A stretch of DNA of 64,000 nucleotides from Neoceratodus forsteri (Eukaryota > Chordata > Ceratodontiformes > Ceratodontidae): the NCBI GenBank assembly GCA_016271365.2, contig JADMNL010000023.1:605464501-605528500 (forward strand). The letters are read 5' to 3'. Within the stretch, counting starts at the first letter, position 1. The number at the start of each line of letters is the position of its first letter. Shown piece after piece: positions 44,454-55,649 of the stretch. Below the pieces are notes generated by a model, which searched no databases, was not told the DNA's origin, and saw only the letters and a program-made list of their open reading frames with translations. The position numbers and the translations under genes were made by a program.

Positions 44454-46089
44454 ACCAGAAACAAGTAAAGATTTACAGTAGAAGCAGAATACACACATAA
44501 CACTGAATGTGAACAATACCCAATTTCCTTTACTATTTACATACACAGAGAAATAAGAAGGATCAAAAGCAAAGTCCTCAGTAATAGTCAGATGCCAGCT
44601 TTACGCTGAATGTGCAAGCAAGTAATTAGATATAGTGAAAACAGTAAAACTGAATGTACAGAACTACTCAAAGAAGTACAGACTGAACAGTGATACTATG
44701 CATGTAAAGGTAGTCTGACAGCACAACACTATTGCCAATATGCGACCCACTAATCACCTAAATATATGATTGTTATGATTCACCTGCTGTAGGTACAGGG
44801 AAGTAGCATATAAGGAAACTGTGGCCCAGTTCTATAGTGTAACACAACTAAATGTGGTAAAAGCAATACTCGTAGTCATGTAAACTGCTATTGCTGTAAC
44901 TGTTCAACAATTTGAGGAAGCCAAGACACAGAACAGAAAATTTAATAAATGCACTTAGGTAGCAATGATAGAAACTGTCACTCCATGAGACAGGACTCAT
45001 CGTGGACAGTGTGTGAAAAAAATGTGCCTAAACATTGATTATGATCAGTCATGCTGACAGTTCCATCAAGCAGAATAAAATATTGCCTCACTTTAAAAAA
45101 TCTGTAAGCAATAATCACTCCATAACCAAGGCAGAACTGCCCAAATCCTGTCACTTATGCATTTTTACATCGAGAAGCAGCAAACCATGGCCCGTCCTTC
45201 CAATTTATTTTTTTTTCCCCAAGCCAAACTAGTGTACTGATTATCTCTAACAGATTGGGTGAAACATCACATCCAATGTACCCACAAGAAAACACTGATA
45301 TATAAAATAATTACACTATTCTATGATGATAGACAAGATTATCAGTAGAAAAGACCCGCATGATGTGACAGATCTGTCAGTCGACAGGATGAAACCTAGA
45401 AAAGGGAGAGAGAAAATATAACATACGATACAGCCAAAACTCACACTAATGATAGCAAATAATATACACAAATATAACAAGATGTTAGTAAAAATAATGA
45501 CTTCACACTTCATCGGGAGCAATCAGAGCAATGTGTGATTCAAAAGACTGGGCTGACAAGCAGAAACGTGAAGTGTCCAATAGCAGGAAAATGTATTTAT
45601 TCATTTCATCATTCGGAAATAACTTTTGAGCAAAATGCTCTTTTTTAAAGGTTCCACATAATGACATGAGGACAACACAGAAAAATAAGTTACAATTTAT
45701 GGGTACACAAGTACAGAGGCAAGAACAGATACAAGATATAACAGCAAATTACCTATTTACAATCGTAGGCTAATTCATGTATAGGTGAAACAAACAGCAG
45801 TCCAGTACAGCCAATGACAACTCTAAAATGACATCACAGCAGCACAGCGTGCTCCCGACTCTCAGTCAGTCAGCCTGCGGTTTCATATAAAATGGGTGCT
45901 CTAAACAAAGCTGAATAACTCGAGATCTCCTGAACCAAAACGTCTGAAAATCAGCAGGGTAACTTGGAACAGCATTTCCTTCCAACAGCACCACCTCGTT
46001 TTCCACAAATAAACACATTGCCAATGATATTTAAAGTTTACCCTGGTAGCTAGCAGGCAGGAAGTTGCTTTCTTGGACCTTTTAATTTA
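44453..46089. other. unassigned AT-rich stretch
   Basis: No gene recognised. The strongest local features are short inverted repeats, for example GACAGATCTGTC near 45,366. The longest open frames are 65-68 codons and carry no motif. Confidence 0.5.
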
Positions 46090-47050
46090 CAAATCCAATG
46101 GTAAACTAGAGACCAGACTTTAAAAAAAGAAACTCATCAAAATACATTACTACATGCTGACTGTTTCCACCCTAAACATCTCATTGAGAGTATTCTATAC
46201 TCTAAAATGCTAAGGGTTAAAAGAAATTGCAGCAAAATGGACGTCGGAGAAAAAGAGTACTGCAACATGGGTGCTAGATTTAGATCCCGAAGCTATAAAA
46301 AACATACAGTACTAGCTGCCAAAAATAGGGCCAAAACTGACATGGAAGGACAACAAGAAGTAGTTGCTCCAGTAGCAAATAGGATGGTTATGTCATTGGG
46401 ATATTCTTCTCTGATGAAACAGATTACTGACATTGTATACAAACAATGGGAAGCATTACAATGAGTGGGGATACCAAAATTTGAAAACAGGCCTACGATA
46501 ACATCTAAGAAGGCAAAACCACAGAAAGACAGATGGATACGTTTAGAACTACAAGCACCTATGACCTCTAGGGGACAGCAGCTACTTCTGGGCCCACTAG
46601 AGAAAAGTATGCATCAATGAGGATGGTGCACACACTGCAGCAACACGTCTAAGAAATCAGGAATAAAACATCCAAATGGTAATACCAGATCTGTTCTCAT
46701 ATCACCTGCGACACGGACCATGTGGTATACGTACAGACATGTCCATGTTCCAAGTTTTATGTTGGTAAAACAACAAGGTCACTCATGCTTAGGATCAGCA
46801 AAAATAAAAGTAGGATAAGAACTAGATCTGAAAGCTGCCTGGTTGCACTGCATTTTAACACAGAAAACCACACAGCAGCATCCCTAACATTTGGGGGAAT
46901 AAAAAGGGTGGACAGGTCCATCAGAGGGGGGGACTGGAACAAAGCCCTGGGGAGAAAAGAAATGTACTAGATATACACACTGGATGCCATTGATGACAGG
47001 TTAGGAATAAATGAAGAAGAGAATTGGGCAGTATGTTGGTAAGAAAAATA
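46090..47050 (+). pseudogene. Penelope-like element fragment, third family
   Basis: A PLE C-terminal part on the plus strand: LHADCFHPKHLIESILYSKM and LRVKRNCSKMDV (the H-P-K-H-L...R-x-x-C block after the RT), AARFRSRSY-type residues, then a broken linker with stops, and GIY-YIG-like VYVQTCPCSKFYVGKTTRSL near 46,725-46,790. Divergent from the PLEs at 9-15 kb and 37-42 kb, for example YVGKTTR in place of YIGETNR. The RT is missing, so it is 5'-truncated. Confidence 0.75.
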
Positions 47051-47940
47051 GTACAACAGCAGTCTTATGAGGGATAACAAATATCTCATAGAAGCAGTAG
47101 CTATCTGCTAGGTGTAAGTTGCCTAAAAACAAAAACTCCCCTCATCCCCCCAACTGGTGTGTTGAACCCCTGACCCTAGCTGCTTGTCCACTGGATCAGT
47201 ACCTATACCTATTTAGTTAGGTATTAAACATTGAAACCCTACAGAGAAGGCTGAGCAATTTGCTTTGAAAAGAACCAACAATATGGAGCCAACAATACTA
47301 TGGCAGGGTAATGTGCCTTGTAAATGAAAATCACCAATTACACTTCTTTGAACCAGGGGGTGCAAAGTGCATCCAGATACAGGCTCATTGGTCCACTTCC
47401 ACATGTGTCTGTTCTGGGTGTAGCCTAGGTTGCTAAGCAGCCACCAGCAGATGGGCTAACAAGGCAGCTTTCATTTATGACACTTCTGTGATGTCTGACC
47501 TCTGGGTGTGCCCTCTGGTTCAGAGCATCAAAACTGCATTAAGTATCAAGCGCTGTCATCACTAAGTGCCATGAAACTGTGAAAGGAAGCTAGAGATATA
47601 AGCAAAAATCTTTTACTGATCTTGATTTGACTTTTTTTGAGTGAGAGCATGGTATAATAAACACATTATTTTGTCACAACCTATAGCTCCAGTCAAACAG
47701 ATTCAAACCAGAACAAATGAATCTTAAAGACAGGGAACATGAGAAATTAACTGTGGCTAACCAAAAATACAGGACATGTACAGAGAAAATGGTGACAAAA
47801 ATATAAGTAAATGTACTGGTGTGCAGAAAAGTAAAACTGTAGTAAGGTATTCAATAAGAATACGACAGAGAGTAATTGCAAATGTCTTATGTTTTTAGAT
47901 ACTAAATGAGAGCAGGAACAGCAGTTAAGTGTTGAATATT
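47051..47940. other. unassigned stretch
   Basis: No motif recognised on either strand; the longest frame is 63 codons. Confidence 0.5.
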
Positions 47941-47984
47941 ATACAATGGCAAGAAAAAATCCTGGACTCTGATTGGTCAGCCTT

Positions 47985-48329
47985 GGGCTGGACCCGTGAT
48001 GTTATCCCAGTACAACATCACAGGTCTAGTCTCAGCCTCACTGTGAACCTGCAGATGAGCATTTCATTGAGCTTTTGATTGATTGTTTTATCTTCTCTTA
48101 AAAAAACAAAAATATTTTTCCACACAAAAACATCTATAAAATTATCTTTTTTATTCTATATAACAACGAGCCATTGTATAATAGAAATAATGCCCTCCAA
48201 GGTGTGTGTCGTTTGGGATAACATCACACCTCAGTCATTGGATGCACTTGGCCTGCGGCCTCATGCACAACCACCTGAGGCGTTATGTTATCCCAGCACG
48301 ACACACACTATGTCGGGCATTATTCTTAA
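47985..48329. repeat. foldback element with two hairpins
   Basis: A short hairpin at about 47,985-48,031 (GTGATGTT / AACATCAC) precedes a long one at 48,184-48,329. In the second, AATAATGCCC and GGCATTATT end the arms, which stay complementary (GTGTGTCG, GGGATAACAT) to a centre at about 48,254. Both contain GTGATGTTATCCCAG-like sequence, so they may be parts of one MITE. Confidence 0.7.
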
Positions 48330-48619
48330 ACAGGCCACTTTGAAGCCTGCAACATTGTTAGGTATGTGATAACAACTTAATCAAAATGAAATCCTCCAGA
48401 CTACCTCTTGGTCTTAATAACACAGTAGTAACATTTCCCTGTAGTAGTGAACTGTAAATAGTAAAGTAAAATGTTTAGGGAAACTAGAGAAACATTTCAG
48501 TCGCTGCACAACACATTAAGGAGAACAGATAAATTATCAACATGGCAATTTTGTCCATGGTGCAAGAACATGTAATGCAAAATAGAGCAGTTAAAGAACA
48601 AAAGCTTGGCTGTTCTCTG

Positions 48620-48762
48620 TAAATATCTGAATCTCTGTGCTCTGAGTGCATTTCCTTTTAATGTTTTGTATGTATCTAATCTGTGTGATGTGGAACCTTT
48701 GTAAATGAGTCAGCGACTCAAAGGTTTTTCTCTGAAACTGAAATAAATAAAATAAATAAATG
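48620..48762 (+). repeat. possible retroelement 3' tail
   Basis: GTAAATGAGTCAGCGACTCA then CTGAAACTGAAATAAATAAA and a run of AAATA repeats. This is like LINE or SINE 3' ends. No coding part is attached. Confidence 0.45.
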
Positions 48763-49469
48763 TGGCAACTTTTCCCGTGGTGTAACAGTGGATGAAATTA
48801 AGTAAGTAAAATGAAGGTGGTATGACTGAAACCTAGTAAACTATGAGGCAGTGTAACTGGCAATGTGCATAGCATTACAGTGGTAAGCATGTGATTCTCA
48901 TAAAGGAACAGGAACCTGTTGATATTAATGACCTAACAAATCATAAGAATGATGTAATCCTTATAAGACTAAGCAGAGGTAAAGAATATGGACATAGCTA
49001 GAGTGCTATATTATCCATAGTGTATGTGAAATATGCTTAAAAGGAAAAAAAAAACTAGAATCTAAACAAAGTGAGGTTATTTAAACAAATGTTTATGTAT
49101 AATGATGCAGGATGCACGAAATAAGCCTGAGATGAATGAAAACAGTCCCTAAAATAACTCTTCTAAAGAACCTCAGATAAGTAAAGATTAATCAGTCACA
49201 AGTGCAAGAGCTAAAGTGAGTAATTTAATTTGCCTAAGATCCTAAGCCATATTGTGCACAGCTGTAATAATTCAGTAATGGACTTAGCCATAGTGATTTT
49301 AGTAAATGCTTACCTGTGAGGAAAGAAATTGCCACTGAGACTAGGTCAGTAATGTTATTAAGCATTAAAATAAAATTGATATGAAGTAAATATTGCTTAA
49401 AACAGTACATTGCGGAGTGTACCAGATAAGAGATACGATGTGACTTATAAGACATGAAATTATGTTAGC
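48763..49469. other. unassigned AT-rich stretch
   Basis: No gene, tail or strong repeat seen. Confidence 0.5.
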
Positions 49470-49956
49470 TATCAAAACTCAGTATATTAATATTTATTAT
49501 TATGTATTTATCACAGATCCTAAAGCCTCTGAGGAAGCCCATCTGGGTGAAACATTGGGCAATATCAGGGGATCTTTGAGTTACCATAACAAAAGAATAA
49601 ATCACTTTTTGAATACAAGGAAGGTGCGGCTGGCATTTGTGCTTTCTTAGAATACTGAGCTTTCCATATTAACCAGCCCCACATTATCAAGGAGATATTA
49701 AGCAAATTGAAGGGTACCCACCAATGCTCTTTTTACTCACTATTACTGTATATTGACATATGAACTGCCACATGCAAACTGGATTGCTAGGACTTATCCT
49801 TATGAAACTGGTCCTGTATCTTTGCCACCTCTAAATTTTCATGATCCCAGCTTTGCCAAAAACATGGGGGAAATGGTGATTCCCTCAATTGCTGGGTTAA
49901 AGTATATGCAGGATACTAGTGGTGTTCCATCAAACAGAACCACACCCTTTTTCTAG
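49470..49956 (+). mobile_element. PLE pseudo-LTR and start of ORF, fragment
   Basis: A hammerhead-like motif at 49,529-49,553 (CTGAGGA, stem GCCCA / TGGGT, GAAAC) is followed by TGGCATTTGTGCTTTC, typical of PLE ends, and about 200 bp later by an intact 67-codon frame starting at 49,753 (MTYELPHANWIARTYPYETG). That frame could be a PLE N-terminus, as at 1-435, but I do not recognise it with certainty. Confidence 0.5.
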
Positions 49957-50266
49957 TTACTTTATAATTCAGTATATTTTAATAAGTTTGCCAAAATAAA
50001 ATAAGTAAATCCTGCAGGATTTTAAAATTGATGTATCAATTACTAATGCTCTTTTGGTTCCCCTGTAAGTGAAGCCTTGATATAGCTGTCTTAAAGAAAC
50101 TAAGGGGAACCTTTGAGTGTTTAAGGTGTTAGTCCTTGTCTCATAACCATTTTTATGTTTGCTTGCATGCATGTGCAAGAAACATAGTGCAATGATCAAA
50201 AATGCAGTGCCATACAGTTGACAGGGAGAGCTATGCTTCAGTGAGCAGTGATAAGTTATCACGTGC
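49957..50266. other. unassigned stretch before right arm
   Basis: No gene seen. It becomes CA/CCCC-rich from 50,260. Confidence 0.4.
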
Positions 50267-50691
50267 TCATGCGCGCTCCCCCCCACACACACATGCACGC
50301 ATACTGTGTGCTCCTGCTTCCCCCCCACGCACACACTGTATAGCCGATGGGGGTGCCAATCCCGTTGGCTGTGCTGCACTCCCCCAACAGAATTCCAGAT
50401 GACATGCTGGGAGCCTACCCCAGTGTGGCAACAGATCATATGGTCGGCGAGGTGCCCACCCCACTGCCCATGGCCCACCCAAACAATCCTTTCCAGCTGC
50501 CACGCTTGGGAGCCCAGCCTGCTGCAAGTACAAGTTCCGTGTCATCTAAGTTAAAAAAAAGAAACCTGAGAGGAAAAACCTTCCTCGCTGACTGTCCTGA
50601 CCCAATCTCCCCCCACCGCGCCCACCATCTGTGCACCCTGTCTCCCCACACCCCCTCCTCACCCCATACTTACCTCTGGAGCTTGGTGTAA
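50267..50691. other. GC-rich exon-like block at inner edge of right arm
   Basis: Both strands are open. Plus strand 50,347-50,691 encodes a Pro-rich peptide (MGVPIPLAVLHSPNRIPDD). On the minus strand an acceptor (CTCTCAGG... TTTTTTTTAACTTAG, ending 50,546) lies about 125 bp after the GTAAGT donor at 50,673, so 50,267-50,545 could be exon 2 of a minus-strand transcript. I cannot decide which strand is real. Confidence 0.3.
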
Positions 50692-52367
50692 TGATCTTCT
50701 GTGCACCGGGAACACGTCTGCACTCTTCAAAGTCGACCGCAAACTGAGGAAATGCTGGTAAGCTGTATAATGGAATAAATAGGGTTCTTTCAACTTTAAT
50801 GCATATCTCGGGCAGTTTTTGGAATCTTTTCTCCAAATTTTCAACATGGGGTTTTTGGGACCCCTCCTCATGAATTCTGTCACTGTCATGGTGTTAATCA
50901 GCCCCGAAATGTGATTTTGCTGTCACTGCATGGAACCACCTTTTGGGACCGATTTACAAAATGACAGTGTCACAGTTCGTGAGGTAGGCTCTTAAAAACC
51001 CTATGTTGAAAATTTGGTGAAAAAATTCCCTAAAATGACTGTTTTGCAAGCATGCATTGCACTGTTCCTAAGCATGCTTGTAAGTTTGCGAATTTTCAAT
51101 ATTTTCACTCCAGATTTTCAACATTGCCATTTTACCACACCTCCTTATGAGCAGTACTACTGTCATTTTTCACATCTCAGCCAAAATGTGTTTCCGCCCA
51201 TGTAGCATACAATGGCACAGTCGGTGTGTGAAATCAATGTTCGGGACAGATTAAGAAAATCACAGTGACACTGCTCGTGAGCAAAGGTGTTAAAATGGCT
51301 ATGTTAAAAATTTGGTGAAATACATCCATAAAATGACTGTGTTAGAAGCGAACATTGTGCAGTTTCCATGCACCCTCGTAACTTCAAGGATTTCTAATAT
51401 TTTCAGTCCAGATTTTCACTACTGGCATTTTTCCATACTTCCTCATGAACAGTATAGCTGTCATTTTTCACACTATGGCTGAAATGTGTTTTCGCTGTGG
51501 GAAATCACTGTTAGGGACAGATTAAGAAAATCACAGTGACACTGTTCATGAGCGGAGGTTACAAAATGCCTGTGTTGACAATCTGCTGTAAAAAATCCCC
51601 AAACTAATTGCATTTCAGGTGTGCGTTGCACATTTTCTATGCATGCTCGTGACTTCACTAGTTTTTTTTTATATTTTCACTGCAGAATTTCAACATTGCC
51701 ATTTTTTGCACCTCCCCATGAACAGTACAGCTGTCATTTTTCACATCCTGTTAGAAATGTGTTTTCACACCTGTGGTGCCAAATGGCGTAGTCGCTTTGT
51801 GAAATTAGCTTTCGTCTAACAAACTGATATTGCCACTGTTCATAAGATGGGGGTCACAAAAAACATGTTGAAAATTTGGAGGGAAAATGCCAACGAACGC
51901 CTGAGGCATTAGGGTTTCCGACCATAACGCCCCAGCCTGTAGAGACTGAGAGGCATTAGGGGTGTGACTTGGGATTCTCGCATGTAATGCTCATACCATT
52001 CCACACCCTGCAGCCAGTGAGAGACATTGAGGTGTGCCTTGGACTCTTTGGCCCCAAAGTTCACCCCACTCTCTTATACAGGACCCATCTCACCGTATTT
52101 CCTGCTGGAATGGGGTGAGCATAAGGGCCAAAGATCCCAAGGCACACCGTGACACTTGTCAGTGTCTGCAGGGTATGGTGTGGTGAAATAGCATGTCCGT
52201 TATGCCTGATGACCCAAAGGCACACCCCAATGCCTGTCAGTCTCTGCAGGGTGGTGGTGGGTTTGGCTTCAGTTCAATACTTTACTGCCATTCCTATTAT
52301 GCAGCTCTCTAACTCCTACACTACCAATACCAATGCCAGCAAGCAAACATTCGGCATTGACAAATGC
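50590..52367. repeat. long inverted repeat, right arm
   Basis: Inverted and colinear with 31,232-32,700. The end block GGCATTGACAAATGC (52,353-52,367) matches the left start. It holds four imperfect palindromes (about 50,835-51,018, 51,112-51,315, 51,408-51,588, 51,685-51,885) where the left arm has three, and the exon-like segment with TTTGAAGAGTGCAGA and a GTAAGTATGGG donor at 50,673. Divergence between arms looks like 20-30%. Confidence 0.85.
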
Positions 52368-52429
52368 ATGTTATGGCTGCTAAACAAACATAGAATTTGA
52401 TGGCAGATAAGGACCACGTAGCCAACCCA

Positions 52430-54584
52430 GTAGACCATTCTTGATCTCTAGCTCCCTCCCCGCTGCTTCCTACTAAGTTTCCCTTGTACCTATCCCATGC
52501 ATGCTTGAAGCCCACCACTGTTTTCACCCCCACCACCTCCATTGGAAGACTGTTCCATGCATTCACCCCTCTTTCAGCAAAGTACTTCCTCATATCTCTC
52601 CTAAATTGTCCCCTTCCAGCTTCAGTGCATGTCCATTTGTTCTTGTGCATCTTTTCCTCTGAAAAGTACTGCCCTCCTGTGCCTTGTTAAACCTCATGAG
52701 CTATTTATAGATCTCTATCATTTCCCAGCTCTCCCTCCTGTCTTACAGGATGTGTATATAGAGGTCTCTCAGTCTTACCTTGAAGGTCTTCTGATACAGT
52801 CACTGCACTATTTTAGTTGTCCTCCTTGGGACAGTGTCCACCATGTCTATGTCCTCTTGAGAAGTGGTCTCCAGAACTGGACACAGTAGTCCAGGTGGGG
52901 TCTCACCATTGATCTGTACACTAGCAATGCTACCACTCTCCTTCTGCTGGTGATGCCCCTCCCTATGCACCCCAGCATCCCACTGCCCCACTTTCTGCCT
53001 CGTCACACTGTCTAGCTGTCTTGAGATCAGATATGATTACTCCAAGGTCCCTTTCCTGTTTGGTGATGATCAATACCTCTTTTCCCATGTTGCACTCTGC
53101 ATCTGGATTTCTGTGCCCTAGGCGCATTATTTTGCACTTTTTCATATGGAAACCTAGCTGCTATGTTCTTGACCACTCCTTGAGTTTTCTCAGGTCTCTG
53201 CAAATTCCCTCCACCTCTATGAAATGTCTATCCTATGCAGATTTTAGTGTCATCTGCAAAGAGGCATACCTTCCCTTTCAACTCATCTGCAATGCCACTT
53301 ACAGTGAAGACATTAAAGAGGATTGGTAACAGCACTGAGCCCTCAGATACCTTGCTACTCATTCACTCTTCTCCAGGTGAACTTTGTTTACCACTATTCT
53401 CTGTCACCTATACATTAACCAATTTCTTTCTCAGTTTACCACCTTAGGACTTACCCCTAGGCTGCCCAGTTTCCTTATGAGTCTCCCATGTGGTACGGTT
53501 TTGAAGACCCTACTAAAATCTAAGTAGACCATGTCTACCACCTTCTCCCTGATCTAGTTCTCTGGTCACCCAGTCAAGGAGATCTATCAGATTTGTTTGA
53601 CATGACCTACCCCATGAATGTGTGCTGTCTTAGGTCTTGTTGCCTGCTGGACTCAAGATAGCCACAATCCTGTCCTTTATCAGCAACTCCATTAACTTCC
53701 CCCACTATATCGCCATCCTACTCCCTGCTACTTGTTTTATGAAGCAGGACTACATCTACCTTCCGCCAGTCCCCTGGAACTACTTCTGTTTCCAGTGAGT
53801 TAGAATGGGGCTGTCAGGGGCACAACCAGTATTTCCCTGAGCTCCATAAACACCCTTGGGCATACCCCATCTTGCCCCATAGCTTCATCCATTTTCAGAT
53901 CTGTGAGTCCTTTCAGTACTCTGTCCTCTAAAAATGGACTTGTGTCTACCTCCCTTTCCCTAGTGCTCCTGCTGCTATTATGTGGTCCATTCCTTTCCCC
54001 TTCCTCTGTGAAATCTGAACAAAAGTATTTGTTCAACATACCTGCTTTTTCCTTATCCTCCCTCTGCACAGTCCCCCCAGCCCATCTAAACCTCACAATC
54101 CCTCCCCCTGTCTTCCTTTTTTCACTTATGTATTTAAAAAAGGTCTTGTCCCCTTTAATTTCCTCTTGAGCTATTCTTTCCTCAGTTTGAGCTTTTGCAC
54201 TTCTCACCACTGTCCTTGCTTCCTTCTGCTTCTCCTGGTACACCTACCTATCCTTTCCCCTCTGTGTCACTTTGTACCTCATAAATGCTACTCTTTTAGC
54301 CTTTACCTTGTCAGCCACATCCCTTGACAGCCATAGCGGCCTCTTTTTTTCCCTCATGTTTTTTTTCTCACCTCCTTTTTGCAGAAATTTGATGCCTTCA
54401 TGATGCTATTCCTTAACTTGATCCATTGTTCCTCCACCCCACTCAGGTCTTGCCCCCCCGCTAGGTCATCTCCTTGTGTGGTTTGCTTCTCTTGCCATCC
54501 TTTTGTTGAAACAAACTGTATGATGATCACTGGTCCTCTGAGGTTCCATGTGATAATAGCTCCAACAAAAATGGCACTGAACAT
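52430..54584 (-). pseudogene. CR1 ORF2, linker to C-terminus
   Basis: Read right to left: EEQWIKLRNSIMKASNFCKK (54,584-54,354), KEARTVVRSAKAQTEERIAQ and FFKYISEKRKTGGG, LTDLKMDEAMGQDGVCPRVF (54,243-53,800), RT traces with stops through 53,300, KKCKIMRLGHRNPD and QERDLGVIISD (53,145-52,963) and YFAERGVNAWNSLPMEVV (52,650-52,321). The order equals the CR1 copy at 11,191-14,380, and the A-M-G-Q-D-G-V-C-P block corresponds to A-M-G-P-D-G-I-H-P there. Too many breaks to encode protein. Confidence 0.85.
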
Positions 54585-55205
54585 AACGGTGAGTACATGT
54601 CACTGAATGGCAAAATGTCGATGAGCACAACACAATCAGCACCTACCACAATCAGCAACTGATGCTTACATGCTCGGCAGGGGGTGAAGTGTGCTTATAT
54701 TTAATGCAGGTGGCTATGCCCCATGCACCCCCTTTGAGGGGGGGCTTCACACTCCCACACCTCCCATTTATATTATAATCAACTCCAGGAAGATGATAAT
54801 GGGGGAGAGGGGAAACCTCAGAGGGGGGCTAAATCACATGGGGACAGCAGTCGGAGGGGGAGAACGAAGGGGGAACAACCTGCAGGTGGGGTGGAACACA
54901 GCTGGGAGGGTGGAGGAATGGGACTTCAGAAACCCACACACATTAATTAATATACCAGCCCAAACCAAGAAAACAAAAAAACTACAGCCAGTCCCAAACC
55001 CGGGTCTGCCAGACACAGAGGTGGTGACTGTAACCACTACACCAGACAGCCAGCTCAGAACTGGCTCAACGAACATACTCCTCTATACTGCATGCAACCA
55101 CTACTCCCTACAGACACAATATTGATGTACTTACTATAAGTTATTAAGTGCTCACAGCCCATTTTACACTCACTGTTTTGATGTCACTCAAATTTACTCA
55201 CTTAA
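54545..55205 (-). mobile_element. insertion in CR1 carrying a tRNA-like SINE head
   Basis: On the minus strand, about 55,065-54,985 reads CTGTCTGGTGTAGTGGTTAC (A box region) and later GACCCGGGTTTGGGAC (B-box-like), as in tRNA-derived SINEs. The remainder is G-rich and unrecognised. Boundaries are set by where CR1 homology stops and resumes. Confidence 0.5.
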
Positions 55206-55552
55206 ATTGATTTGACCGTATCACAGGATACCGTCCCCAGGTGGCCTCCCACCTTGATGTCTGTAATACTCTCCTTGTCTGTGAGTACCAGGTCCAGTAT
55301 CACTCCATCAGAAGTGGACTTCCTGAATAGTTGCCTGAGAAACACCCCCTGCTGGGAGTCTAGGCTATCTCTGCTTCTAGCTGAGGCTGTGGCTCTGGAG
55401 GCTCCCAGCCACAGCCCCAGCAAAAGATAGACAGCACTCTACAGGTAAAACTACAAGACAAGGCAGATTTACTAAAAAATTAAGCATTTGCAATAATGAA
55501 TATTCATATCTCACTCTGGGTGACTCAACATAAGAATAAGATGCTTATCATT

Positions 55553-55640
55553 AGGCCGGCCCGGTGGCGCTGAGGGTTGAGGCGCTGGACGCCACACCTT
55601 GCACCATGCTGGTGATCCAGACTTGGGAGTGAGCTATTTT
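55553..55640 (+). repeat. tRNA-derived SINE head, fragment
   Basis: GGCCCGGTGGCGCTGAGGGT then GAGGCGCTGGACGCCACACC, almost the same as the head of the SINE at 59,159. Truncated after about 90 bp where LINE sequence begins. Confidence 0.75.
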
Positions 55641-55649
55641 TCAGTCACA

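Larger units (their letters stand above)
52383..55430 (-). mobile_element. CR1 LINE, minus strand, with internal insertion
   Basis: The 3' end at 52,383-52,420 (ACATAGAATTTGATGGCAGA, the inverse of the CR1 tail). Protein blocks on the minus strand: YFAERGVNAWNSLP, QERDLGVIISD, the RT in several broken frames (54,243-53,800 and others), EEQWIKLRNSIMKASNF, and the endonuclease end (ILDLVLTDKESITDIKVGGH) at 55,423-55,202. About 650 bp between 54,545 and 55,205 is not CR1. Confidence 0.85.

Noticed and set aside
31232..52367. A Polinton/Maverick virus-like transposon between the long inverted arms
   Set aside because: Size and long inverted ends fit, but I saw no protein-primed polymerase, integrase, packaging ATPase, protease or capsid motifs in any frame.
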